A stretch of 64,000 nucleotides of DNA from Marinobacterium lacunae (GTDB lineage Bacteria; Pseudomonadota; Gammaproteobacteria; Pseudomonadales; Balneatricaceae). Where the stretch lies: NCBI RefSeq assembly GCF_000705555.1, contig NZ_JMQN01000013.1, forward strand, positions 124,001 through 188,000, in the 5' to 3' direction. The notes beneath the pieces were generated by a model. The model ran no database searches and was not told the DNA's origin. It saw only the letters and a list, made by a program, of their open reading frames with translations. Below are positions 24,692 through 33,379 of this stretch, piece by piece. The stretch's first letter is position 1; every line of letters begins with the position of its first letter. Made by a program: the position numbers and the translations under genes.

Positions 24692-26206
24692 ATGGAAAAC
24701 CCAACAACAAAACTACCGAGCTTAACCTTAGCCCTTATACCGATCGTCAGCACTTTATTTGTATTGGGCATCCAGCTTTTTTACTTTGGTGATTTTACAC
24801 CGCATATACCGCTCGCCATCGGTCTGGCAATTACCAGTTTGGTCGGCATAAAACAGGGATTGCGCTGGGATAAGATTGAAGAGGGTATCTTCCACGTTAT
24901 CCACGTATCTCTACCTTCCGTCTCCGTCTTGATCTGTGTCGGCATGATCATCGGAGTCTGGATCGCCAGTGGCACCGTCCCCACACTTATCTATTACGGC
25001 CTCACCTTCGTCTCGCCGCAAATATTTCTCGCCGCGGCCATGGTGCTCTGCTCTGTGGTTTCCCTCGCCTTGGGTACTTCGTGGGGAACAGTCGGTACAG
25101 TCGGCCTGGCGCTTATGGGGATCGGCGCCGGCTTCGATATACCCATGTACTGGACTGCCGGAGCGGTAGTATCCGGTGCGTTCTTCGGCGACAAGGTTTC
25201 CCCGCTCTCCGATACCACCAACCTGGCCCCGGCGGTTACCGGTACGAACGTGTTCTCCCACATTCGTAATATGATGCCGACCACAATTCCGGCGATGCTG
25301 ATTGCATTTCTGATCTACCTGACAGCCGGCTATGCACTCTACGAACCGGAAGGTGCGTCTATGCAGCGGATCCAGACCATCACCCAGACGCTCGAAGCCA
25401 ACTTCACGATCTCGCCCTGGCTGCTGCTGCCAGCCCTGCTCGTCATCGTCCTGGCTGTTAAGCGCATGCCTCCAATCCCCTCTCTGTTTGCCGGGGTGCT
25501 GGCCGGTGCGATCACCGCGATGATCGTGCAAGGTTCGACTATCCATGAGCTTTTTACCTACGGTAATAACGGCTACTCAATCTCTACGGGTGTTAGCGAG
25601 ATCGACAGCCTGCTCAACCGTGGCGGCATTCAGTCGATGATGTGGACGATCTCTCTGGTACTGATCGCGCTAGGCTTCGGTGGAGCGCTTGAACGTACTC
25701 GCTGCCTGGAAGCGATCGTCAGCACCATCATCAGCAAAGTTCACGGATTCGCAGGCGTTCAGACAGCTGCTGCCAGCACCTCGGTGGCTACCAACCTGGT
25801 CGCCGGCGATCCGTATCTTTCCATCGCACTGCCCGGGCGGATGTATGCACCGGTTTATCGCGGCATGGGATACTCCACGCTTAACCTCTCTCGCGCAATC
25901 GAAGAGGGCGGCACGCTGATCTCGCCGCTGGTTCCGTGGAATGCAGGCGGCGCCTTCGTCATCAGTGCACTGGGGCTGGGCATTGCTGAGGGTCAACTGG
26001 AAAACCTGCTCTATATCCCTCTGGCCTTCGCCTGCTGGGTGTCCCCACTGATCGGCGTGTTCTACGCCTACGCGGGCCTGTTCTCGCCACGCGCGACTCC
26101 GGAAGAGATCCGTGAGTGGAAAGAGAAGGGGGAGCTCGTCTCTGACATCAGCGCCATGAACGGCAGCTATTCTGTCGACTCTCAGACCGCCTCTGCAACA
26201 CGTTGA
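24692..26206 (+). CDS. NhaC-family Na+/H+ antiporter-like transporter
   Basis: A 504-residue inner-membrane protein with about 11-12 helices. NhaC-family motifs: GTSWGTVGTVG, GDKVSPLSDTTNLAPAV and a C-terminal SPLVPWNAGGAF. NhaC-like proteins exchange cations, and some act as amino-acid or organic-acid exchangers. Its place between the aminotransferase and the second hglS suggests uptake or exchange of a lysine-pathway compound (inference). I chose the ATG at 24692 because AAGGA lies 5 nt before it; an ATG at 24671 is also in frame. A terminator follows. Confidence 0.82.
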   Translation: MENPTTKLPSLTLALIPIVSTLFVLGIQLFYFGDFTPHIPLAIGLAITSLVGIKQGLRWDKIEEGIFHVIHVSLPSVSVLICVGMIIGVWIASGTVPTLIYYGLTFVSPQIFLAAAMVLCSVVSLALGTSWGTVGTVGLALMGIGAGFDIPMYWTAGAVVSGAFFGDKVSPLSDTTNLAPAVTGTNVFSHIRNMMPTTIPAMLIAFLIYLTAGYALYEPEGASMQRIQTITQTLEANFTISPWLLLPALLVIVLAVKRMPPIPSLFAGVLAGAITAMIVQGSTIHELFTYGNNGYSISTGVSEIDSLLNRGGIQSMMWTISLVLIALGFGGALERTRCLEAIVSTIISKVHGFAGVQTAAASTSVATNLVAGDPYLSIALPGRMYAPVYRGMGYSTLNLSRAIEEGGTLISPLVPWNAGGAFVISALGLGIAEGQLENLLYIPLAFACWVSPLIGVFYAYAGLFSPRATPEEIREWKEKGELVSDISAMNGSYSVDSQTASATR

Positions 26207-26214
26207 TCTCCAAC

Positions 26215-26248
26215 CGCAGGAGCTGCCAGCTGGCGGTTCCTGCGTTTT
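26215..26248 (+). terminator. Intrinsic terminator after the NhaC-family gene
   Basis: CGCAGGA (26215-26221) pairs with TCCTGCG (26238-26244), with an inner GCCAGCTGGC palindrome, and TTTT follows. It makes the second hglS a separate transcription unit. Confidence 0.72.
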
Positions 26249-26342
26249 CGTCGTCCGGTATGCGTGAGCCGGCGGCCCTTCCGGCTTTTGAACATCGCTA
26301 CCACACCATCCCATCGATCCTGGCATCACACCATAGCACTGA

Positions 26343-26373
26343 GCTATACCGAATATAAAAAAACCATATTTTT
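26343..26373 (+). promoter_or_regulatory. Shared 31-bp element, copy D (upstream of second hglS), degenerate
   Basis: CTATACC is intact and the spacing is the same as in the other copies; the 3' part reads CCATATTTTT (6 of 10 matches to CGGTATTTCC). It also shares the central A-run with copy B. It ends 70 nt before the hglS start. As the weakest copy it may bind less well or be coincidental in an AT-rich region. Confidence 0.5.
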
Positions 26374-26443
26374 CATAATGATATTGCAGGAATAGCATGG
26401 ATCCATCTCAACCACCCCACACAAGCACACTAAGGATCACGAG

Positions 26444-27247
26444 ATGACAACCGATCAATTCTTCACGCAGCTCTGGAACGACTACATCACCATCACGCCT
26501 CAGGCCGAGGCGGTTCGTCAGCTGTTTGTCGAGCACGGAGAAGAGGTGATTAACGACCACGTTGCCTTCCGAACGTTCAGTAACACTCCGGTAGACCTGT
26601 CCCACCTGCAGCCTGTTATTGAAACCTTGGGTTATGAAGCCGCGGGGGAGTATCGATTCGAGCAGAAGAAACTGAACGCCAAGAGCTTCCGTCACCAGAC
26701 GGAGGAAAGCGCACCCAAAATCTTTATCAGCGAGCTCCAGATCCACGAACTGTCCGAGCCTGCACAAAAGATTCTCAACGGGTTGACCGCACAGATTCCT
26801 GGCAACCTGACGCTGGACCCGTCCATTTTCTGGCACGGCCGCCTGTGGAACATGCCGACCTCTGCCGAATACTCGCTGCTGCGTGAAGAGAGTGAGTATG
26901 CGGCCTGGTTGTCCACTATCGGTATCCGCGTTAACCACTTCACTGTCAGCATCGAAAAACTCAAGTGCTACAACGATATCGGCGCGGTAAATACACTGCT
27001 GGCGAGCCAGGGTTTTCCGCTAAACAGCGTCGGTGGTGAGATCAAGGGTTCTCCGGAGATGCTGCTTGAACAGTCATCGACCATGGCAGATAAAATCACC
27101 CTGACCTTCCAAGACAACAAGGAAGAGACTGTGCCCTCCTGCTTCTACGAGTTTGCCAAACGTTATCCAGATGCAGACGGCAAGCTGTTCCAAGGCTTCA
27201 TTGAAGGCAATGCCGACAAGATCTTCGAGTCGACCAACGCCATGTGA
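26444..27247 (+). CDS. 2-oxoadipate dioxygenase/decarboxylase (DUF1338, HglS-type), copy 2
   Basis: A 267-residue paralogue of the protein at 10255, about 70% identical by eye and the same length. The candidate metal ligands and Arg are all kept (NDHVAFR, RVNHFTV, CFYEFAKR). AAGGATCACGAG precedes the ATG. It has its own upstream element and is flanked by terminators, so it is monocistronic. Two equal-length copies near two aminoadipate loci suggest duplication with different expression, or specialisation for different 2-oxo acids. Confidence 0.78.
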   Translation: MTTDQFFTQLWNDYITITPQAEAVRQLFVEHGEEVINDHVAFRTFSNTPVDLSHLQPVIETLGYEAAGEYRFEQKKLNAKSFRHQTEESAPKIFISELQIHELSEPAQKILNGLTAQIPGNLTLDPSIFWHGRLWNMPTSAEYSLLREESEYAAWLSTIGIRVNHFTVSIEKLKCYNDIGAVNTLLASQGFPLNSVGGEIKGSPEMLLEQSSTMADKITLTFQDNKEETVPSCFYEFAKRYPDADGKLFQGFIEGNADKIFESTNAM

Positions 27248-27266
27248 TCGTTGCACCTGAAATACA

Positions 27267-27301
27267 AAAGCCCCGCCACCTTCCGGTAGCGGGGCTTTTT
27301 T
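27267..27301. terminator. Bidirectional terminator
   Basis: A-run, then GCCCCGC (27270-27276), inner ACC/GGT pairing, GCGGGGC (27289-27295) and six T residues. It serves hglS copy 2 on the plus strand and the beta-propeller gene on the minus strand. Confidence 0.88.
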
Positions 27302-27311
27302 GACCTGTGGA

Positions 27312-28910
27312 TTACTCGCTGACGCTGACCGAGTATACGGATACGGTGCTGCTGACCTCGCTGGTCACGACCAGCCAGCCGCTGTCACCGTTGGGGATAA
27401 ATTTCAGCCCTTCCGGCGCCACGTCACCCATCTCCTCGATATCCATGAAACCCGCCGCTTTAGGCGCTTTCGGGTTTGCCATGTCGTACACGAAGATGCC
27501 GCTGGTACGCTCAAGGCCAATAAAGGCATAGGGCTTGCCGTTGAGCATACCGACCACGACTGATTCGGGTTCTGGTCCCTTGTCGTCGCTGCGACCATCC
27601 TCCCAGACATCGAAACCCTGTCCGGCGTAATCGGCCAGCATGGTCTCGAACTGGTTGCCCGAATCCCACACCTGTTCGGCTTTGCTGTTCCAGACCGAGA
27701 ATGAGCGTGCGCCGTAGGCGTACAGGGTATCGAAATCGCCATCACCATCGTCGTCACCCTGGGATGTGGTGACTTTCAACCGGCCCAGGTTTTTCTTTTT
27801 CTGCAACTCTGCAATATCGAACCCGGCAAACGCAGTTTCATCCAGCGTCAGATCCTTGACCCGCTCTTCTTCCGAGTAACCGTCGTAGTCACGGGAATCG
27901 CCTTCGTTGGCCGAGAGGATGTAAAGCTCGCCATTTACTTCAAGGCTGGCGATAGCATCTGGCTGGTACATCCCCAGCACCGGCCAGTTCTGCATGTTGA
28001 TACCGTCGTCTTCGTTGCTGGCATCCAGCGTATTGCCCGGGCGCATATGATCCTTGTAGCCAAGGCCGACCACATCGGTTACCTCGGCTTTCTCGATATC
28101 GAGAATCGCCAGCGCGTTGTTCTCCTGCAGCGAAACCCAGGCGGTGGTCGAATCCGGTGACACCGCGATGTACTCAGGCTCCATATCCTGTGCAACGCTG
28201 GCACCTGGGCCGAATACGCGCACCTCACCCGTTAACTGGTCTGCGCCCTTGGCCTTGCCCTTACCGCGGCCCTGCTGGCTCGGGTCGGTGCCGTTCTCTA
28301 CACCCTTGTTGGCGTCGTTGTTGAAGTGGAAACCGGCGGTGCGCACACGCCAGTTGTTGTGGGTATCGATGACACTGATCGAACCTTCAGGATCGCGGGT
28401 GTAGTCATCATTGGGCTCACCTTCGTTGGCCACCAGCAGGTAGCGCCCGTCCGGTGTGAAGGTCAGCATATCCGGCAGTGCACCTACCTCGATGCTGCGC
28501 TGATGGTTGCCATCCAGATCGAACACCACCACATGGCCGTTGTCCTGCTTGTCATCCGCTTCGAGCGCCACCGCCACCCACTGGCCGTATACGGCAACGC
28601 TGTTCGGGCCACCGCCATAGGGCGCAAGATCGACCTCGCTCGGCACGCCGCTCTCTTCGCTCATCGGGCTCAGGATACCGGCCTCATCCAACGACAAAAT
28701 ACGCAACTTGTTGTCGGTGGCGTTGGTCACGTACAGGCGCTGGGCCGTTTTGCTGTAATCGGAGATTTCGGTGCAGCCACCCTCCTCGGTATCGCTGCAG
28801 GTTTCGGTGAAATGCCCGGTCTGGGTGACGGAAAACGCAGCCTGAGCATTGCCAATGAAGGCCAGACCCAGACTCAGTGAAAGCGCGGAGGCAAGCAGAG
28901 TCGGTTTCAT
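27312..28910 (-). CDS. Exported choice-of-anchor I family beta-propeller protein
   Basis: A 532-residue protein with a signal peptide (about 1-24, GNAQA-AFS). The remainder looks like a seven-bladed propeller with repeated units such as VAVYGQWVAVALE, LTFTPDGRYLLVANEGEP, YIAVSPDSTTAWVSLQ and LYILSANEGDSRDY. Acidic, Ca2+-binding-like loops occur (QGDDDGDGDFDTL). These features fit the choice-of-anchor I family, often found with phosphatases or extracellular enzymes; the activity is unknown. A basic Gly/Lys loop (QGRGKGKAKG) interrupts one blade. The ATG at 28910 gives the best signal peptide; an ATG at 28925 is possible. Confidence 0.78.
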   Translation of the reverse strand: MKPTLLASALSLSLGLAFIGNAQAAFSVTQTGHFTETCSDTEEGGCTEISDYSKTAQRLYVTNATDNKLRILSLDEAGILSPMSEESGVPSEVDLAPYGGGPNSVAVYGQWVAVALEADDKQDNGHVVVFDLDGNHQRSIEVGALPDMLTFTPDGRYLLVANEGEPNDDYTRDPEGSISVIDTHNNWRVRTAGFHFNNDANKGVENGTDPSQQGRGKGKAKGADQLTGEVRVFGPGASVAQDMEPEYIAVSPDSTTAWVSLQENNALAILDIEKAEVTDVVGLGYKDHMRPGNTLDASNEDDGINMQNWPVLGMYQPDAIASLEVNGELYILSANEGDSRDYDGYSEEERVKDLTLDETAFAGFDIAELQKKKNLGRLKVTTSQGDDDGDGDFDTLYAYGARSFSVWNSKAEQVWDSGNQFETMLADYAGQGFDVWEDGRSDDKGPEPESVVVGMLNGKPYAFIGLERTSGIFVYDMANPKAPKAAGFMDIEEMGDVAPEGLKFIPNGDSGWLVVTSEVSSTVSVYSVSVSE

Positions 28911-29107
28911 GTTCAATCCATCCATATCCGTTTCGAAGGGGACCCAATACTCTGGGTCCTTAAGATGACAATCCGGAGACAGATTGATTAAAAGTTAAAC
29001 AACGGTTTAGATGTGCGACTCTGATCAGCTCTATAGCGTCCGTCACGGCAGCTGCGTTTAATCGCCTGATCCGCGATTTCGAAACGAAACGGCGAAAATT
29101 CGAGGCT

Positions 29108-30316
29108 TTAATCCATGTCCAGCAGCTCTATCCAATGTTGCACCGGCACCCCTGCTTTGGTTTCAAGATGCAGCTGACAGCCGATGTTGGAGGTCACGAT
29201 CCGTTCGGGTTCATCGCAGGTCAACGCCTTGAGCTTGTTATCGAGCAAACGCTGGCTCAACTCGGGCTGCAAAATCGAGTAGGTACCGGCCGAGCCGCAG
29301 CACAGGTGCTTGTCACGGGTCTGCGCCAGTTCAAAGCCGACCTGTTTGAGCACCTTTTCAACCACACCGCCCTGCTTCATCGCATGCTGCAAGGTGCAGG
29401 GACAGTGCACAGCAACCTTGCCCGCGACCTGCACCTTGAGTGAGCCAAGATCCTCGGCAGAGAGAACCTCGCCAATATCCTTGGTCAACGCGCTGATGCG
29501 CGCCGCTTTCTCTGCATAGGCCGGGTCGTTACGCAGCAGGTGTCCGTATTCCTGCACCATGGCGCCGCAGCCTGATGCCGTCATCACGATCGCCTCACAG
29601 CCGGCCTCCACCGCCGGCCACCAGGCATCGATATTGCGACGCATGAAGTCGAGCCCTTCGTCGTGCGCCGACAGATGATAGCTGACAGCACCGCAACAGC
29701 CCGCATCCGGCGCTTCAACCAACGTAATACCGAGTCGATCCAGCACTCTGGCCGTCGCCGCATTGGTATTGGGTGCTGCCGAAGACTGTGCGCAGCCTGC
29801 CAGCGCCAGCATCACCCGTTCATGACGCTGTTGCGGCCAGGGCGAGGCGGTACGCTTGGGTGGCATTTTCTGCTTGAGCGCGCCGGGCAACAGTGGCTGA
29901 AACGCCTGCCCAAGCTTCAACAGGCTGCCAAAACGCGCCGGATAGGGCAGAATTTTGCGCAAGCCCCAGCGCATCAGCCGCTCACCGGCGGGACGCTCCA
30001 GTTTCTGTTCAATGATGCCACGGCCGATGTCGACCAAACGGCCATACTGCACGCCCGAGGGGCAGGTTGTTTCGCAGCTTCGGCAGGTCAGGCAGCGGTC
30101 AAGATGGGTACGGGTGCGTTCACTGACTTCGTCGGTTTCCAGCAGTTGCTTGATCAGGTAGATCCTGCCACGGGGGCCGTCCCGCTCGTCGCTGAGCTCC
30201 TGATAGGTAGGGCAGGTGGCGGTGCAGAAACCGCAGTGCACGCAGGTACGCAGAATCGCTTCCGCCTCCTGGCCTTCGGGCGTTGCCTGATAGTGTTGGA
30301 GTATTTCGGTTTTCAT
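29108..30316 (-). CDS. glcF: Glycolate oxidase iron-sulfur subunit
   Basis: A 402-residue subunit of the membrane-associated glycolate oxidase (GlcDEF), which passes electrons from glycolate oxidation to the respiratory chain. Two 4Fe-4S cluster motifs are near the N-terminus: CVHCGFCTATCP and CLTCRSCETTCP. Two CCG domains follow, with GCCGAVSYH and LCCGSAGTYS. It is the last gene of the minus-strand glycolate operon, 6 nt after glcE. Confidence 0.95.
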   Translation of the reverse strand: MKTEILQHYQATPEGQEAEAILRTCVHCGFCTATCPTYQELSDERDGPRGRIYLIKQLLETDEVSERTRTHLDRCLTCRSCETTCPSGVQYGRLVDIGRGIIEQKLERPAGERLMRWGLRKILPYPARFGSLLKLGQAFQPLLPGALKQKMPPKRTASPWPQQRHERVMLALAGCAQSSAAPNTNAATARVLDRLGITLVEAPDAGCCGAVSYHLSAHDEGLDFMRRNIDAWWPAVEAGCEAIVMTASGCGAMVQEYGHLLRNDPAYAEKAARISALTKDIGEVLSAEDLGSLKVQVAGKVAVHCPCTLQHAMKQGGVVEKVLKQVGFELAQTRDKHLCCGSAGTYSILQPELSQRLLDNKLKALTCDEPERIVTSNIGCQLHLETKAGVPVQHWIELLDMD

Positions 30317-30322
30317 CGTCGG

Positions 30323-31393
30323 CTACATCCAGCTATATAAACGACCGGGGTTGAACAGCCCCTCGGGATCGAACGCCTGCTTGATATTGCGCTGCAGCTG
30401 CCTGAGCGCCTCGGGTTGAGCGTGCATCACCTCGCCGCTGCGATCACCGCCGCGAAACAGGCTGACCTGACCGCCGGCGGCGCTGGCAATACGCGCCATC
30501 TCCGCCATGTCGGCCTCGCCTCTGTACCAGCGCTGGGCACCGGCCCAATCCACCAGCCACCGACCATCAAGCGCTGGCAGATGCGCCGTCGGGTTGATGG
30601 AGAAACGCCACAGCGGGCGCGCGCCCTCCTCGGTAAAGAACGCCAGCTGCTGGTCACGCAACTGCTGCCAGAACCGATCGGCTTCGTTCAGCACCTCGCC
30701 GCCCCAGTAACCGGCCGTCGCAGACACGGCGGCATGGGCACCGCTGAGCCTCAGATAGAGTCGGCCATCCTGCCAGCAGGCGGCGCTGAGCGGCTTGGGC
30801 TCGGCAGCACGCTGGTTCATCATCGACAGCGCTTCATCAAGCGATGACTCGAAAACAAGCGTGCGTGTATCGCTCGGCCTTGGCAGCACCTTAAGGCTGA
30901 CCTCGGTGATGACACCCAGGGTGCCCATGGCACCCGCCTGTAGGCGCGATACATCGTAACCGGCCACGTTCTTCATCACCTGTCCGCCAAAGCGCAGATG
31001 CTCGCCGAGTCCGTTGATCAACCTCACACCGAGCACCTGATCGCGCACCGACCCCCACCAAGGCCTTCCCGGCCCCGACAGGTTGCAGGCCAGCGTGCCG
31101 CCAAGCGTCGAGGCATCGGTAAACCGGGGCGGCTCGAACGACAGCATCTGGTTGTGCTCGGCAAGGACAGCATCGAGTTCAGACAGCGGGGTACCGGCCC
31201 GGGCCGTCAGCACCAGCTCCACGGGGTGATAACTGATCACGCCTTTGTGTTCGGCAAGCGACAGGGTCTGCTGCTCACCCTCGACCTCACGGCTCATGAA
31301 CGCCTTACTGCCACCGCCGACGATATGCAGCGCGCGTTTGTCAGCCGCCGCGGCTTTTACCTGCTCCTGTAACTGCAGACTTATATCAGTCAT
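30323..31393 (-). CDS. glcE: Glycolate oxidase FAD-binding subunit
   Basis: A 356-residue FAD-binding PCMH-type protein, second flavin subunit of glycolate oxidase. FAD-site segments include HIVGGGSKAF, TLGGTLACNLSGPGRPWWGS and KNVAGYDVSRLQAGAMGTLGV. The ATG at 31393 overlaps the end of glcD by 8 nt, showing translational coupling. It lacks the larger C-terminal extension of GlcD, as expected for GlcE. Confidence 0.94.
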   Translation of the reverse strand: MTDISLQLQEQVKAAAADKRALHIVGGGSKAFMSREVEGEQQTLSLAEHKGVISYHPVELVLTARAGTPLSELDAVLAEHNQMLSFEPPRFTDASTLGGTLACNLSGPGRPWWGSVRDQVLGVRLINGLGEHLRFGGQVMKNVAGYDVSRLQAGAMGTLGVITEVSLKVLPRPSDTRTLVFESSLDEALSMMNQRAAEPKPLSAACWQDGRLYLRLSGAHAAVSATAGYWGGEVLNEADRFWQQLRDQQLAFFTEEGARPLWRFSINPTAHLPALDGRWLVDWAGAQRWYRGEADMAEMARIASAAGGQVSLFRGGDRSGEVMHAQPEALRQLQRNIKQAFDPEGLFNPGRLYSWM

Positions 31394-32888
31394 GACGGCA
31401 CCTCCCTTCGTGCTGGGCCTGGGCGCCGGCATTGGGCTCTATGTTCATATCCAAAGACCGATACTCCTGACACTGGCGCAGGGTGGGTACCCCCTTGCCC
31501 GGGTTCAGCGTGCCCGCTGGGTCGAAGGCGGCCTTGATGCGGTGGAACTGGGACAGCTCCTGTTCGTTGAACTGCTTGGGCATCTGACGGATCTTCTCCA
31601 CGCCAACACCATGCTCACCGGTGATGCAGCCACCGACATCAACGCAAAGCTCCAGAATGCGGGCACCAAACGCCTCGGTTTTCTCCAACTCACCCGGCAC
31701 GTTGGCATCGAACAGGATCAGCGGGTGCAGATTTCCGTCTCCGGCGTGGAACACATTGGCCACGCGCAGGCCACAGGCCTCGGACATCTTGTCCATCTCG
31801 GTCAGCACATGGGCCAGCTGACTGCGCGGAATGGTGCCATCCATGCAGTAGTAGTCCGGCGAGATACGGCCAACGGCAGGAAAGGCGGACTTGCGCCCCT
31901 GCCACAAGCGCGCGCGCTCCTCCTCGCTGTGCGAGGTGCGCACGGAGGTCGCGCCCAGGCGCCTGAACAGGTTTTCCACCGCTTCGATATGCTCCTGCAC
32001 CTCCTCTTCGGTGCCGTCCACCTCGCACAGCAGCAGTGCCTGAGCATCAACCGGATAGCCCGCCTTGGCGAAGGCTTCGGCGGCGACAATGGCGTGGCTG
32101 TCCATCATCTCCAGTCCGCCGGGGATAATCCCCTCGGCAATGATCGCACCGACCGCATCGCCTGCGGTCTGCACCGAATCGAATCCGGCCATCACCACCT
32201 GTGCCACCTCGGGCTTGGGTAACAATTTGATCCTCACTTCAGTGACCACACCCAGCAACCCTTCTGATCCGGTCAGAAGCGCCAGCAGATCGGCACCACA
32301 GCTGTCCAGACCTTCGCTGCCGATGCTCAGCCGTTCCCCCTCGACAGTGAGCAGCTCGACACTGAGCAGGTTGTGTACAGTCAGGCCATATTTGAGGCAG
32401 TGCACGCCGCCGGAGTTTTCCGCCACGTTACCGCCGATGGTGCAGGCGATCTGCGACGAGGGGTCGGGGCCGTAGTAGAGGCCATGAACCGCCGCCGCTT
32501 CACTGATCGCCAGATTGCGCACGCCCGGCTGCACACGCGCGGCACGGGCCAGCGGGTCGATCTCCAGTATGCGGTTGAACTTGGCCATCGACAGCACCAC
32601 CCCTTCGGGATGGGGCATCGCCCCGGCACACAAGCCGGTGCCGGCGCCACGGGCCACCACCGGAATACCCTCGGCGTGACAGATGCGCAGCACCTGCTGC
32701 GCCTGCTCGACGGTTTCCGGCAACACCACCAGCATCGGCATCTCGCAATACACCGACAGGCCGTCGCACTCATAGGGCTTTAGCGTTTCGTCGTCGCTGA
32801 TCACATATGCCGGGTCGATAAAGGCCCGAAAGCGCCGTGCCAGCGCCTCCCGGTCGACCTGTCCCCTGTTCGCTTCTGCCTGACTCAT
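31386..32888 (-). CDS. glcD: Glycolate oxidase subunit, FAD-linked
   Basis: A 500-residue flavoprotein that oxidises glycolate to glyoxylate with GlcE and GlcF. The FAD-binding domain includes PVVARGAGTGLCAGAMPHPEG and GGNVAENSGGVHCLKYG; the C-terminal substrate domain includes FHAGDGNLHPLILFD and GEHGVGVEK. It starts 24 nt after glcG. D-lactate or D-2-hydroxyglutarate dehydrogenases belong to the same superfamily, but the presence of glcE, glcF, glcG and glcB settles this one. Confidence 0.95.
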   Translation of the reverse strand: MSQAEANRGQVDREALARRFRAFIDPAYVISDDETLKPYECDGLSVYCEMPMLVVLPETVEQAQQVLRICHAEGIPVVARGAGTGLCAGAMPHPEGVVLSMAKFNRILEIDPLARAARVQPGVRNLAISEAAAVHGLYYGPDPSSQIACTIGGNVAENSGGVHCLKYGLTVHNLLSVELLTVEGERLSIGSEGLDSCGADLLALLTGSEGLLGVVTEVRIKLLPKPEVAQVVMAGFDSVQTAGDAVGAIIAEGIIPGGLEMMDSHAIVAAEAFAKAGYPVDAQALLLCEVDGTEEEVQEHIEAVENLFRRLGATSVRTSHSEEERARLWQGRKSAFPAVGRISPDYYCMDGTIPRSQLAHVLTEMDKMSEACGLRVANVFHAGDGNLHPLILFDANVPGELEKTEAFGARILELCVDVGGCITGEHGVGVEKIRQMPKQFNEQELSQFHRIKAAFDPAGTLNPGKGVPTLRQCQEYRSLDMNIEPNAGAQAQHEGRCRHD

Positions 32889-32912
32889 CGCTTCTCCCGT
32901 CCCGGTCTCAGC

Positions 32913-33344
32913 TCACGCCTGAAAACGCGTGGCATGAAAATGATCGATACCCGCCTGCGCGCACTCCATGTCCTGCTGGGGGGTACCCGAGCTTAATCCG
33001 ATCCCCCCGACCACCTCGCCGTCGACACTGATCGGCAAACCACCGCCCACTACGCACAGGCGACCGCCGAGAGCCGTGTGGATGCCGAACACCAGACTCC
33101 CCGGAACACACTTTTCGTTGTATTCGTGGGTTGCCTTGCGTGCCGCAGCAGCGGTAAAGGCCTTGTCCTGCGCGATGGTGACGCTGGTGATCTTGCCACC
33201 GTCCATCCGCTCGAACGCGATCAGGTTACCGGATTCATCGACAATGGCGATGCACATCGGCACCCCGATCTCCCGAGCCTTGTTTGCGGCGCCTGCAATC
33301 AGCAGGCGGGCATCTTCAATATCCAAACGTGTAATGGTTAACAT
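32913..33344 (-). CDS. glcG: GlcG/HbpS-like heme-binding-family protein
   Basis: A 143-residue DUF336 protein commonly found in glycolate operons; the function is not settled, and relatives bind heme or cobalamin. The family pattern is clear: ARLLIAGAANKAREIGVPMCIAIVDESGNLIAFERMD, GGRLCVVGGGLPI and VVGGIGLSSGTPQQD. It lies 35 nt after glcB and 24 nt before glcD in the same operon. Confidence 0.92.
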   Translation of the reverse strand: MLTITRLDIEDARLLIAGAANKAREIGVPMCIAIVDESGNLIAFERMDGGKITSVTIAQDKAFTAAAARKATHEYNEKCVPGSLVFGIHTALGGRLCVVGGGLPISVDGEVVGGIGLSSGTPQQDMECAQAGIDHFHATRFQA

Positions 33345-33379
33345 CCTGACCTCGATTGCCTGTACCAGGCTATTGCCCT

